A stretch of DNA of 64,000 nt from Kastovskya adunca ATA6-11-RM4 (GCA_019359445.1 JAHHHJ010000027.1:19510-83509), one strand, 5' to 3'; positions 35,802 through 46,155 are shown, counted from the stretch's first letter. A program made the numbers and translations. The notes: a model not told the origin generated them from the letters alone.

Positions 35802-36872
35802 CTACTCCTCATCCCCTGCCCTCATAGTGGGATAGATTAAAATTTTGTAGGTGTCAGGACGCGGAGCGATCGCTTGTTCAACTGCCTCAGCTAAATGTTT
35901 AAGGGAATAGCGATCGCTAATTAAAGCATTGACATCAATCCGCTGATTGAAGACAATATCCGCCGCTAGAGACTGGAGGCGGTAAGAGGAACTGTAGCTA
36001 CCCATCAAATCAATTTCCCGGCGGTACAGGATGTTGGGGTTGAGCGGAATTTCCACCTCATCGGGAAATTCAGCAAAGAAGAGAATTTTGCCGCCTTTGC
36101 GCGTGCAGTCTAGTGCTTGAAAAAATGCCTTCTGACTCGGAACGGCTAAGAGAGTTGTATCAACTCCCATCCCATTCGTTAACGCCTGAATCTTGGCAGG
36201 TAAATCCGAGTCTCGTGCATCAAATGCGGCTTCTGCACCGACGCTCAATGCTTTTTCTAGGCGGGAAGGAAGTAAATCAGTAGCGATCGCTCTCGCCCCA
36301 AAATACCTCACCAGCATAATAAACATCAGCCCAATTGGGCCTGCCCCAGTAATTAAAATCGTCTCCCCCGGCGCAACAGCGGCTTTCTTCACTGCCTTCA
36401 AGCAGCAGCTTGTCGGTTCCACAAAACTTGCTTGCTCAAAACTAACGCTCTCAGGGATGGGAATTAACCCCCCATTTTGTACAATATGCCCTGGCACCTT
36501 CACATACTCGGCAAAGCCGCCACCACTAGGCGTAAACCCTGCGGTTGTCGTGATGTTCTTGTAAACCTCACACATTGAGAAGTTGTCATTGAGGCAGTAG
36601 GTACAACGCATACAGGGGACGTGATGCATCACCACCACCCGTTGCCCAACCTCCCATCCCTGAACCGCCTCTCCCGCTGCCGCAATTACCCCTGCTGTCT
36701 CATGCCCAAAAATGCGCGGTGCTTCGTAGAGGGGATAGCGAATCTTTTTAATATCTGATTGGCACAAGCCGACAACTTGCACCTGCACCAGCACCTCATC
36801 CGGTTGCAGTTCCGGGACTGGTAGCTCTTCGTAACTAAGCTGATTAACGCCTCGAAATACTTGTGCTTTCAT
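35802..36872 (-). CDS. Zinc-dependent alcohol dehydrogenase (MDR superfamily)
   Basis: A 356-residue medium-chain dehydrogenase. The catalytic zinc ligands fit Cys in GLCQSDIKK and His-Glu in GHETAGVIAAAGE. The structural zinc site is the four-Cys block CMRCTYCLNDNFSMC. The NAD(P) motif is ITGAGPIGLMFIMLV. The overall pattern is nearest to sorbitol/threonine dehydrogenase-like members. The substrate cannot be told. It is transcribed toward composite repeat A. Confidence 0.93.
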   Translation of the reverse strand: MKAQVFRGVNQLSYEELPVPELQPDEVLVQVQVVGLCQSDIKKIRYPLYEAPRIFGHETAGVIAAAGEAVQGWEVGQRVVVMHHVPCMRCTYCLNDNFSMCEVYKNITTTAGFTPSGGGFAEYVKVPGHIVQNGGLIPIPESVSFEQASFVEPTSCCLKAVKKAAVAPGETILITGAGPIGLMFIMLVRYFGARAIATDLLPSRLEKALSVGAEAAFDARDSDLPAKIQALTNGMGVDTTLLAVPSQKAFFQALDCTRKGGKILFFAEFPDEVEIPLNPNILYRREIDLMGSYSSSYRLQSLAADIVFNQRIDVNALISDRYSLKHLAEAVEQAIAPRPDTYKILIYPTMRAGDEE

Positions 36873-37008
36873 GCTGATTGCCCAACGCTCGACGTAACTA
36901 GGTTTAGCACCTTTGGGCAGCGTCAGCCATCAGCTTTGATGATTACCTTCTATTCTGCGTCGCCTATTGCCTGTCTAGTCAGAGTATCTTCAGGCTTGCT
37001 TCTAGTAG

Positions 37009-37028
37009 AGGAGGACTAAAGTCCTCCT
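37009..37028. repeat. Short perfect palindrome downstream of the peptide-modifying operon
   Basis: AGGAGGACT and its complement AGTCCTCCT form a 9-bp stem around two bases. A weaker AGACT-TTC-AGTCT pair follows. It lies past the end of the protease-like gene and could act as a transcript end or be a dispersed repeat; no T-run follows. Confidence 0.45.
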
Positions 37029-37097
37029 TAAGTCCAGACTTTCAGTCTCTACCAAACCTCTGTACTTTCAGTGGAGAGTGGTTTAGTAGTTTAATTG

Positions 37098-38183
37098 CTA
37101 ACCTCCCTTAATGGAGTCAGTTAGGGTATTAACCACAGATCCATCAGGTAATAAAATCATTTCCTGATCATCAAGCTTAAAGCGCCGTGCAACCGCTAAT
37201 CTGCTTCTTAACTCAAAAGACGGCTTCCAAAAGTATCCAGGAATAATCTCAAACCTTCTTCCTGGAAAAACTTCTTCTAACCGCTCCTGTACTTCCTGAT
37301 CACTAAATATTTGAAGAACATCAGGAAGACTAGAGACTTCAATTAGAGTATTTGTCTCGTATTCAATTGCAGCGTAGATAAAGTCTTGAAATTCTCTTGT
37401 TTTAGTAGCATCAAGTGGAACAATTGTGTAATTAGAAGCACCATCTAATCCCTCAACATGAACAGGGACAAGTATTGGTGCTCCACCCCCCTCAATTGTA
37501 ATTTGTTCCACGTTTTCAAAACCTTGAAGTCGCAGGTTTTCAATAGCAATTTCCTCTGAGCTAGCTCCATCTGGAAAACCACCACCTGGAATCATAATTT
37601 CATTCGCATTAGTAACTAAAAGCTCTTGACTAGTAGGCTTAGTTAATACAACATACTGATCCTTCCATCGACTACCTACCATGTTAGGTAAAAACTTGGT
37701 TTTTTGAAACTCCGTGACACTTATATAACTAAAATCTGGAGATGTTTTCCAAGGATCGCGAATGAAAAGACCTACGACATCTTGCTTTCCGCTTGGTTCT
37801 CTATTAAAGCGAATGCCGTCAATAACAACCCAGTGTTTCCCTCCATCAACAAGAGCAATACATGGAATTTTCAGAAAATCAATTGTATAACTAATTATAT
37901 CTAATGCTTTTTGAAAGTTGGTTGATGGAGTTGCAATATCATCTACATCTCTATTGAGCATATCAGGTAAAACGTTACTAATATACTTACCTAATCCCTC
38001 CGGATCTGAGTACCATTTGCCTGCCTCTACATTAAGTCTTTGAATTTCCTCAAAAGCAACTTGTTGTGGAGAGGAAATAGAAAAGCTAGGGAGGGATAAA
38101 AACATTTGAGCACAGGCAGGACCACAATAGTATGATCTTTGTTGAATAAACCTTGAGACTGATAACCGAGTATCCTTAAACAT
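37098..38183 (-). CDS. Papain/C39-like cysteine protease of a putative RiPP locus
   Basis: A 361-residue protein. An upstream GTG (38204) lacks a ribosome site; ATG 38183 (MFKDTRLSV) has AAGAAG before it. The N-terminal half is a papain-fold domain: Cys20 in QRSYYCGPACAQMF, His117 in GGKHWVVIDG, Asp143 in LFIRDPWKT. This is the C39/BtrH-like arrangement. The C-terminal half (about 190-361) is unfamiliar. It is the last gene after a radical SAM enzyme (58 bases apart) and a small peptide. I infer that it cleaves the modified peptide, perhaps after GGGG. No ABC domain is fused, unlike classical C39 exporters. Confidence 0.72.
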   Translation of the reverse strand: MFKDTRLSVSRFIQQRSYYCGPACAQMFLSLPSFSISSPQQVAFEEIQRLNVEAGKWYSDPEGLGKYISNVLPDMLNRDVDDIATPSTNFQKALDIISYTIDFLKIPCIALVDGGKHWVVIDGIRFNREPSGKQDVVGLFIRDPWKTSPDFSYISVTEFQKTKFLPNMVGSRWKDQYVVLTKPTSQELLVTNANEIMIPGGGFPDGASSEEIAIENLRLQGFENVEQITIEGGGAPILVPVHVEGLDGASNYTIVPLDATKTREFQDFIYAAIEYETNTLIEVSSLPDVLQIFSDQEVQERLEEVFPGRRFEIIPGYFWKPSFELRSRLAVARRFKLDDQEMILLPDGSVVNTLTDSIKGG

Positions 38184-38241
38184 ATTCTTCTTAGAAAGAG
38201 TCACTCAAAGTAAATATTCTAGCTGCTCGCCAAATAGCTGT

Positions 38242-39639
38242 TTATTGCTCCGGCGTAGTAGCTATTATCCTTCCTAATGTATCTACGCAAAACTGAACTT
38301 GATACTTAATTGATTCACATGGAGGCTTAGTTGTCTCCATAAACATACGTGGATGGGAACATCCTCCCATACATAAAGGCAGTACCTTACAGCCTCTGCA
38401 GGATGGGTATGCTAATGGAGAAAACTCATCCCAATCCCTAGATACTTTTGAGCTTATTGCAGCTTCTGCGAGATCGTGAACGTTTCCTATTGATTCAGCA
38501 GGTGAACCAGCACTATGCCAGCATCGACTCACGTATCCCTCTGGGTCGATAACAAACATACTGCCAAGAGTTGCTGAACAAAAATGTGATTTGGGTACTA
38601 ATTTCTGCACAACTCTTTGTAATGCTTCAGGGTGATTCAGGAAGAAATTATGTTCAAAGCGGGCATAATCTGAGCGGCTAAGGGTAGCACAAGCTGGAAC
38701 TTCTGAGCTTGTAGAACTACATGAGTTACAACCAGTGGCTCCACAGGTATTCTCTGTCTGTTTTGGTGAATCAATGCCTACTTGAAACTCATTTTGATGA
38801 TTATGAATCCGTGCAATGTAGTAATTATCTTTAAAGCCGTTTTGGCTTAAAACTTCAACAATTTTGGAAACATCATTAGAGTTTTCAGTAGAGACGTTAA
38901 CTCGGATTCTAATATCTAAATATTTTCGAGCTTCAATTAAATTTTTGAGAATTAAAGAGGGATGACCTGCCACATCAAGTACGCCTCGTTTTTTGCTATT
39001 TTTAAAAATTAACGCATCAAAAGAAACTTGCGCTTGCTTTACTCCAGCATTTGCGAGTTCTTTAGCTGTCTTTGGAGTAAGGAGAATCGCGTTTGTTACA
39101 ATATCTATATAGATTTCTAGCCCACGCTCATCAGCCATAGATTTAATTTGATGGGACATATCAAGCACAGTTTTCTTTGCAATTAAAGGTTCACCTCCAA
39201 ACCAAGTACAGGTAATTTTTTTATACGCTGCCATAGCTGATCGAATGAAAATAAGAGTAGATTGTTGAGTTTCCAAAGACATACTCTTACCGTCTTCATG
39301 GCCTCCTTGAAAACAGTAGTCACAGGAGAAGTTACATAGCATTGTTGGTAGTATTGTGAAATTTAAAGTCTCTTTCTTGTCCTTGACTTTGTTGAATTTA
39401 GACAATATCTGTTCAACTTCATTTCCGTTATGCAAGAAACCCATATTCGTGAGTTCACAAAGATTAGTCTCACCAATATCAGATGCTGTAATAGCTTTAT
39501 CTTTATCTTCTTGCAGAATCCTTCCTGTTTCTTCTGAAAGAAGAGCAAGAACTCCAGTTCGAGCGTTATAACCTACTAGACCTTCTTCACGTTTAACAAA
39601 GTAGTTATAGTTTGATTTTTGAAAAAGATTAGAATTCAT
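38242..39639 (-). CDS. Radical SAM/SPASM peptide-modifying enzyme
   Basis: A 465-residue protein from ATG 39639 (ATG 39666 is possible). The first 90 residues form a small N-terminal domain (LVGYNARTGVLALLSEETG) like the peptide-binding wing of such enzymes. The radical SAM cluster is Cys102/106/109 in LCNFSCDYCF, followed by WFGGEPL. The C-terminal SPASM region has CSATLGSMFVIDPEGYVSRC and CRGCKVLPLCMGGC (from 414), binding auxiliary clusters. An extra Cys-rich insert (CGATGCNSC) lies between. Such enzymes make C-C, C-S or epimer changes in ribosomal peptides. The small gene upstream is the likely substrate. Confidence 0.9.
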   Translation of the reverse strand: MNSNLFQKSNYNYFVKREEGLVGYNARTGVLALLSEETGRILQEDKDKAITASDIGETNLCELTNMGFLHNGNEVEQILSKFNKVKDKKETLNFTILPTMLCNFSCDYCFQGGHEDGKSMSLETQQSTLIFIRSAMAAYKKITCTWFGGEPLIAKKTVLDMSHQIKSMADERGLEIYIDIVTNAILLTPKTAKELANAGVKQAQVSFDALIFKNSKKRGVLDVAGHPSLILKNLIEARKYLDIRIRVNVSTENSNDVSKIVEVLSQNGFKDNYYIARIHNHQNEFQVGIDSPKQTENTCGATGCNSCSSTSSEVPACATLSRSDYARFEHNFFLNHPEALQRVVQKLVPKSHFCSATLGSMFVIDPEGYVSRCWHSAGSPAESIGNVHDLAEAAISSKVSRDWDEFSPLAYPSCRGCKVLPLCMGGCSHPRMFMETTKPPCESIKYQVQFCVDTLGRIIATTPEQ

Positions 39640-39824
39640 ATTTTTCTCATAAGTAGTTTTTAGCATAGAAAGTAAGTCTCTCCTTACTACAACAGCAAAC
39701 AATATTTACTAGAGAACCTTGTTAAGCTACTTTCTAGATAAGCCTATACTTGGTTCTAACAGCAAAGATTAATTAGTATGGAGAGACTAACTCTAAACAA
39801 GTAGGTTCTTGAAAACCACTTCTT

Positions 39825-40031
39825 CTAATTAAATTGAATGATACAAGAATTGCCACCGCCTCCAAGAGGGGATTCTGCAATAACCTCAATCCTTGTAATT
39901 TTTGTGCCATCAGGAAGGGGTTCTTCAAGCTTCGCTACTAGTACTGCATCTTCCCCAAGCGTGACAAGTTTTACTACATCACTAATGTTCTGAGAACTAG
40001 AGGATGAACCTTGTGGTGTTTCCGAAGTCAT
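39825..40031 (-). CDS. Putative RiPP precursor peptide
   Basis: A 68-residue peptide from ATG 40031, with AGG about seven bases upstream (an in-frame start at 40067 is less likely). A Ser-rich polar start leads to VVKLVTLGEDAVLVAKLEE, then a C-terminal Gly run (57-60) and NSCIIQFN (61-68). Size, the Gly run at a plausible cleavage point, a single Cys in the tail and position just upstream of a radical SAM gene all fit a RiPP precursor with an 8-residue core. No known leader family is recognised, so this is inference. The first gene of three on the minus strand. Confidence 0.62.
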   Translation of the reverse strand: MTSETPQGSSSSSQNISDVVKLVTLGEDAVLVAKLEEPLPDGTKITRIEVIAESPLGGGGNSCIIQFN

Positions 40032-40202
40032 ATTGTTACCTATGGCTCTGTTAAATTTATATTGCAATAGCGATTTTACTTACCTTAGGAGATAATTATG
40101 CGTATTATTACCTTTTGAATAAAAAAAGTAATATTTGTTTAGGGTTATTAATCAATTGAAATACTTCGATACTGCGGCTAGTAATGCGAAATGTAGGTTA
40201 AA

Positions 40203-40658
40203 TTATTCATTCTCGTAAAATCCTGCTTCCTCGCTCAACTGTATTAACTCATCCAGTAGTTGACTACGCTTAGTATCCCGTTGCTGCTTGTATTCCATCA
40301 CATCCTGAAAACGAACACGACGATGCGTGCCCACTTTGGTGTAGGGGATTTCTCCTTGCTTTAACAACTTAATCAAATAAGGTCGCGAGACATTCAGCAA
40401 GTCAGCCGCCTCCTGTGTCGTCATTTCCTGTTCATCAGGAACTATAGATATAGCCTGACCTAATGCCATAGCATGTACGACTTGACGCAGCACTTGATAT
40501 ATCGGTTCAGGAATACGAATGGCTTCTCCGTTAGCTGCTACTAGTTGTGCCTGCGGTTGTTCAAGTAGACGCTCCAGTTGCTTAATAGAGTGCGCTTCTT
40601 GTTTTTGAGCAATGACTGACTCTACAGGCATATTTTTCCTAAGTATTGTGGTTTTCAT
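40203..40658 (-). CDS. Excisionase-family helix-turn-helix protein, antitoxin-like
   Basis: A 151-residue protein. EMTTQEAADLLNVSRPYLIK then LLKQGEIPYTKVGTHRRVRF is the MerR/excisionase-type DNA-binding fold; DVMEYKQQRDTKRSQLLDEL follows. In cyanobacteria this architecture is usually the antitoxin of a PIN-domain toxin whose gene overlaps its stop. No such toxin follows; the next gene is the peptide precursor, after 170 bases. It is either an orphan antitoxin or a regulator. Confidence 0.82.
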   Translation of the reverse strand: MKTTILRKNMPVESVIAQKQEAHSIKQLERLLEQPQAQLVAANGEAIRIPEPIYQVLRQVVHAMALGQAISIVPDEQEMTTQEAADLLNVSRPYLIKLLKQGEIPYTKVGTHRRVRFQDVMEYKQQRDTKRSQLLDELIQLSEEAGFYENE

Positions 40659-40925
40659 AAATGTATATGTTGCTTAGAGGAGTCTTTTGCGTAGTGTAGC
40701 TATGTGTTGATGTGGCTATATGTCTACAATAATAGACTACATGCCATTAAACGCAATATCCGAAACAAGGACAAAATACATCATCTTTACCTTATGTAGA
40801 GCCAGTTAAAAGTTTGTTCGTTGACTAATGTTTGATTCGCGACAACGGGCAAATAAGCTCAACTGTAGGACAAGCTTGTTAGATGCCCGTATGATGTCCT
40901 CAATCGCGTCAGGTTGAGTTGAGGC

Positions 40926-42737
40926 ATGGTTCATCAAACACTTACAGCCGATGTTTTAGTTGTTGGGGGTGGCACAGGGGGAACGGCGGCAGCGATTCAA
41001 GCCGCGCGTCGAGGAGTTCAGACGGTTTTAGTGAGTGAGTTTTCTTGGTTGGGGGGAATGCTCACCTCGGCGGGGGTTTGCGCTCCCGATGGCAATGAAC
41101 TCGCCGCCTTTCAGACGGGGTTGTGGGGAGCATTTTTGCAGGAGTTACGGTCTCGGCAACCGGAAGGCTTAAATCATAGCTGGGTCAGCATGTTTACCTA
41201 TGACCCTCGCGTTGCGGCTCAACTCTTTACAGACTGGGTGCAAGCCCTACCTAATCTCAAATGGATTGCCAAACGAGTGCCAATAGAGGTTTTCAAAGCA
41301 GGGAACCGGATTACAGGGGTGCGCTTTAGCGACTTCACCGTCAATGCTCAGATTACTCTGGATGCAACAGAATTGGGAGATTTACTAGCCCTGGCAGAAG
41401 TCCCCTATCGTTGGGGCTGGGAGTTGCAATCGGAGTTTGGAGAACCTAGCGCCCCCGTGGCTCACAACGAGCTGACAAGGCAATATCCCGTGCAAGCCCC
41501 TACTTGGGTGGCGATGATGCAGGATTTTGGCGAGGGCGGCGAAGCACCAGAAATTCCTACTCCCCCCCAAGAGAACCCCAACCAGTTTATAGGGGCTTGG
41601 GAAAACTACATCGGGGACGGGGAGCGATTTGTTAATTATGGACGCTTGCCAGGGGGTTTATTGATGATCAACTGGCCGATTAAGGGCAATGATTATGGTG
41701 AAGATTTAGGGCGCTTAGTTGTGTCTGAGGCATCGCGCCAGGAGTTTCTCCAAGAAGCTCTTTGGCACACTCAAAGCTTTGTCCGTTTCATTCAAACTCA
41801 TTTCGGTCGTCGCTACGGTTTAGCAGAAAACATCTTTCCTTCACCTTTGAGTCCGAACTCCCCAGGAGGAGGTGCTTATGCTCTACATCCTTACTACCGG
41901 GAAAGCCGACGCCTGCGCGGACTAACGACCCTCCGAGAACAGGATATTTTGCCAATGGCTGGAGGAAAAGTCGCCGCTTTGCCTCGGGATGCAGGGGGAC
42001 AAGTTACAGCAGTAGCCCTCGGCAACTATGCTAATGACCATCACTATCCAGGTGTCGATTTCCTGCTAGCCCCAAAGTCAATTCGCTGGGGAGGACGCTG
42101 GACGGGAACACCATTTACTATTCCCTATGGGTGTTTGGTGCCAGAGTCAACTGAGGGACTTTTGGCATGCGATAAGAATATTTCTGTCTCTCATATTGCT
42201 AATGGTTCCACGCGGTTACAACCGGTGGTGATGAATATTGGTCAAGCAGCGGGAATGGCAGCAGCCCTGTGCGTTCAACTCGGCTGTCAACCCCAAGATT
42301 TACCCGTAGGACGCCTGCAGGAGTCGTTGCTAAAAGACAAAGTTGCCCCCAGTATTGCTCCTTTGTTCAACCTACCCTCCCAGCACCCAGACTGGCTGCA
42401 CTGGCAACGTTACTACCTAGATAATCCAGACGCCTATCCTAGCAGTGGCAACTGCCCTGCGGCTTTTGTCTTTTCAAGCTTAAAACAGCCGCTGGCTGAT
42501 GAGTTTAGCGGCGTTTTTCATTACCATGACACCCAAACCTACACCATTACCCTTTCTAAACCCACTTCCCACGCGGGTCAAATCTGGAAGCTCATTACTC
42601 TGCAACCTGAGGTAGACCAACAGCTACTGACTTACACGGAGGGGCAATCTCTTATTCTCTGGGGATATCTGAACAAACCGGGGGGTTGGTTAGTGGTGGA
42701 AAAGGTTATTTGTCATGTAGTAGAAACCGGGAATTAG
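40926..42737 (+). CDS. FAD-dependent oxidoreductase (FAD_oxidored/xanthan-lyase-like)
   Basis: A 603-residue flavoprotein. The FAD-binding motif VVGGGTGGTAAAIQAARRG lies near the N-terminus, followed by SEFSWLGGMLTSAGVCAPDG, typical of the FAD_oxidored family. A second nucleotide-contacting block is STRLQPVVMNIGQAAGMAAA near residue 425. The C-terminal 130 residues form a separate beta-rich region. Substrate unknown. No signal peptide is seen. It is a single gene, divergent from the excisionase-like gene. Confidence 0.9.
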   Translation: MVHQTLTADVLVVGGGTGGTAAAIQAARRGVQTVLVSEFSWLGGMLTSAGVCAPDGNELAAFQTGLWGAFLQELRSRQPEGLNHSWVSMFTYDPRVAAQLFTDWVQALPNLKWIAKRVPIEVFKAGNRITGVRFSDFTVNAQITLDATELGDLLALAEVPYRWGWELQSEFGEPSAPVAHNELTRQYPVQAPTWVAMMQDFGEGGEAPEIPTPPQENPNQFIGAWENYIGDGERFVNYGRLPGGLLMINWPIKGNDYGEDLGRLVVSEASRQEFLQEALWHTQSFVRFIQTHFGRRYGLAENIFPSPLSPNSPGGGAYALHPYYRESRRLRGLTTLREQDILPMAGGKVAALPRDAGGQVTAVALGNYANDHHYPGVDFLLAPKSIRWGGRWTGTPFTIPYGCLVPESTEGLLACDKNISVSHIANGSTRLQPVVMNIGQAAGMAAALCVQLGCQPQDLPVGRLQESLLKDKVAPSIAPLFNLPSQHPDWLHWQRYYLDNPDAYPSSGNCPAAFVFSSLKQPLADEFSGVFHYHDTQTYTITLSKPTSHAGQIWKLITLQPEVDQQLLTYTEGQSLILWGYLNKPGGWLVVEKVICHVVETGN

Positions 42738-42851
42738 CTATTAACAATTACTCATGAACAAACTTAAATTAACCTTCTGACAAAGTTTATCCTGACGCCA
42801 TAGTAGGAACTCCGTATCAGGGAGTTAGAAGCCCTGACACGGAAATCTGCT

Positions 42852-43118
42852 ATGCGTACTTACACTTCTATCTTCTTGTTGAGCATACTATCAATTTCGC
42901 TTTCTGTTGATGCTAAATTGATAAATTTTCGCTCAACTGGACGACAAACATCGACAATTGTTCCTCAGTTACTAAGCAAAATCATCGTACCCAGCAATCC
43001 TCAACCTTCTCCTCATCGGGGAAGCGATCGCCGAGAATTTCGTCAATCACAAGCAACTTCTGTAAGTAATCTGATTTGCCATCGTGGTAGTGGACGCCGG
43101 GAGTTCTGTGTCTCCTAA
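42852..43118 (+). CDS. patX: PatX, RGSGR-containing signal peptide precursor
   Basis: An 88-residue precursor. A signal peptide (about 1-21, MRTYTSIFLLSILSISLSVD) leads to a polar mature part. The C-terminus carries HRGSGRREF (77-85), the pentapeptide RGSGR of PatS and PatX, and it lies directly upstream of hetR, the reported patX arrangement. Unusually, a second close copy HRGSDRREF (55-63) and a distant RSTGR (27-31) are present. In heterocyst formers such peptides bind HetR and inhibit differentiation; PatX also occurs in filamentous lineages without heterocysts. Confidence 0.9.
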   Translation: MRTYTSIFLLSILSISLSVDAKLINFRSTGRQTSTIVPQLLSKIIVPSNPQPSPHRGSDRREFRQSQATSVSNLICHRGSGRREFCVS

Positions 43119-43222
43119 ATCATTTTGCTTCCTAAATGTGAAGTTTGTTAAACATTTCAATTTCCTCTGTTTTTAACGGTAACAGGGGAAATTTTATGGT
43201 TTTCGATTTACCTTTTTTTTTC

Positions 43223-43228
43223 TATAAT
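43223..43228 (+). promoter_or_regulatory. Candidate -10 box upstream of hetR
   Basis: A perfect TATAAT in a T-rich region, about 150 bases before the HetR start. A convincing -35 element is not seen, and no GTA-N8-TAC NtcA site was found in the 43119-43374 gap. Confidence 0.4.
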
Positions 43229-43296
43229 TAGAGAGAATTATTTAGTTCTTGCTTTAGGGTGCTACTCGTTGAGCGTGTGTGCTGCTTTGTGATTAA

Positions 43297-44274
<978 letters not shown>

Positions 44275-44313
44275 GTGCGGGGGAGATGGGGCAAACCCAT
44301 AACCTCCTTTACT

Positions 44314-44973
44314 TCATTCCAAAACTCCTTTAGAGCTGGGAATCATTCCAGCCCGACGGGGATCGATTTCCACCGCCATGCGGACGGCTCGTGCAAAGGC
44401 TTTGAAAGTTGCTTCGATGATGTGATGGGAGTTGATGCCATCTAGTTGACGGATATGCAGCGTCATGCGGCTATGATTGACCACGGCGACAAAGAATTCC
44501 CGCACAAGTTGGGTGTCGTAGGTACCAACACGCTGGGTGGGGATGTCTAAGCCGTAACTCAGGTGTGGGCGTCCGGAAAAGTCCAGAGTTACTTGCACGA
44601 GGGCTTCATCTAGAGGGGCAAAAAAGTGACCAAAACGGACAATCCCTTTGCGATCGCCTAAAGCTTCCCTGAAAGCTTCACCAAGAGCGATCGCCACATC
44701 TTCGTTCGTATGGTGGTCGTCAATTTCTAAATCTCCTTTTGCCCATACATCCAGATCGATCGATCCGTGGGAGGCGATTTGGTGGAGCATGTGATCGAGA
44801 AATGGCACACCCGTCGCAGCAGAGCAAGTGCCCGTCCCATCTAGGTTGATGCTCACCTTGACATCAGTTTCCTTAGTGGTGCGGTTAACAGAAGCGCTAC
44901 GGGCTGATGGCAGGTCGCGATGGGGAAGGGAGCGATCCGTAGAAATCCCGTTAGGGTTATTGCTGGTTTGCAT
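44314..44973 (-). CDS. hisB: Imidazoleglycerol-phosphate dehydratase
   Basis: A 219-residue enzyme of histidine synthesis converting imidazoleglycerol phosphate to imidazoleacetol phosphate. Manganese-binding motifs are visible: [26 protein letters not shown] and the related [16 protein letters not shown]. The first ~25 residues are a family-variable extension. It is on the same strand as fabI, 120 bases downstream, so cotranscription is likely. Confidence 0.97.
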   Translation of the reverse strand: MQTSNNPNGISTDRSLPHRDLPSARSASVNRTTKETDVKVSINLDGTGTCSAATGVPFLDHMLHQIASHGSIDLDVWAKGDLEIDDHHTNEDVAIALGEAFREALGDRKGIVRFGHFFAPLDEALVQVTLDFSGRPHLSYGLDIPTQRVGTYDTQLVREFFVAVVNHSRMTLHIRQLDGINSHHIIEATFKAFARAVRMAVEIDPRRAGMIPSSKGVLE

Positions 44974-45093
44974 GGCAGACTCGGCTAACTAGGTATGAGA
45001 GGAATGAAGTGATTTTTTGATGAATTTGGCAGTAATGGTTCAATAGGAGAGATATTTTGCCAAAACATCTCTACCTTGTATTTTTCCCTTTCT

Positions 45094-45870
45094 TTACATC
45101 CCCATGATTTCGTAACCGGCATCAACGTAGAGAATTTGACCTGTGATCCCGCTTGCCAAGTCACTGCACAAGAATGTAGCCGCGTTGCCGACTTCGGTTT
45201 GAGTCACAGTCCGCCGCAGAGGGGCAACTTCTTCTACATGATGAATCATATCGAGGATGCCCCCTACCGCTGAGGAGGCGAGGGTGCGGATTGGCCCGGC
45301 GGAGATCGCATTAACGCGAATATTGTTTGGGCCCAATTCTGAGGCGAGGTAACGAACGCTCATTTCCAGTCCGGCTTTGGCAATTCCCATAACGTTATAA
45401 TTGGGAGTAACTTTCACGCCACCGAGGTAGGTCATGGTGACGATACTGCCACCTTCGGTCATTAAAGGTTTGGCGGCACCTACCAATCGCGTCAGCGAGT
45501 ACGTGCTGACATCCAATGTCAGGGCAAAGCCTTGCCGCGAAGTTTGACTAAATTCACCAGATAAGTCGTCTTTATTGGCAAAGGCAAGGCAATGAATCAG
45601 GATATCGAGCTTGCCCCATTCCTTGGCAACTGTGTCGAACGCCGCCTCGATGTCGGCATCCTCTTGAACATTGCAGGGGACAAAGATACTAGGTTGCAGT
45701 GGTTCTACCAGTTCTCTAACTTTCTTCTCGTAGCGACCTCTTTCATCAGGTAGATAGGTAATGCCGAGGTTTGCTCCTGCTTTATGGAGTTGTTGGGCAA
45801 TCCCCCAGGCAATCGAACGATTGTTAGCAATACCAGTGACAAGTGCGTTTTTTCCAGTCAGATCGAGCAT
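45094..45870 (-). CDS. fabI: Enoyl-[acyl-carrier-protein] reductase (NADH), FabI
   Basis: A 258-residue SDR-type enoyl reductase that completes each fatty-acid elongation round. The GIANNRSIAWGIAQ cofactor loop, the active-site Tyr-Lys in YNVMGIAKAGLEMS and the AISAGPIRTLASSAV block are characteristic. Start at ATG 45870. hisB follows on the same strand. Confidence 0.97.
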   Translation of the reverse strand: MLDLTGKNALVTGIANNRSIAWGIAQQLHKAGANLGITYLPDERGRYEKKVRELVEPLQPSIFVPCNVQEDADIEAAFDTVAKEWGKLDILIHCLAFANKDDLSGEFSQTSRQGFALTLDVSTYSLTRLVGAAKPLMTEGGSIVTMTYLGGVKVTPNYNVMGIAKAGLEMSVRYLASELGPNNIRVNAISAGPIRTLASSAVGGILDMIHHVEEVAPLRRTVTQTEVGNAATFLCSDLASGITGQILYVDAGYEIMGM

Positions 45871-46047
45871 AGTATTTTAATTTTAGAGGTAATTTGGAGG
45901 GTGAGGTGAAAGGGGAAATTGCCCTTGTCGCCCGGTGTATTTTAACTCCCAAAGGCTCTGTCTCAATGTGAAGGATTAGACGAAGAGCTGGCGTTTTAAG
46001 TCATTATGTATCAATCTGTACAAAAAACTCTTCCAGACTCAGATTAA

Positions 46048-46061
46048 GTAGTCTTTGATAC
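46048..46061 (+). promoter_or_regulatory. NtcA-binding box upstream of ntcA
   Basis: GTA-GTCTTTGA-TAC is a perfect GTA-N8-TAC NtcA site, 95 bases before the ntcA start. A possible -10 element TAAGTT lies 26 bases downstream of it (46088-46093). This spacing is close to that of NtcA-activated class II promoters and fits known autoregulation of ntcA. Confidence 0.75.
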
Positions 46062-46155
46062 ACTCAGTGTTTTGCAGGGCTGGTCGGTAAGTTTCACTTC
46101 TTGACCAGCCATGAATGATAACTAGTCGTGCTTGTCATTGGTGAGGGTTATAAGT

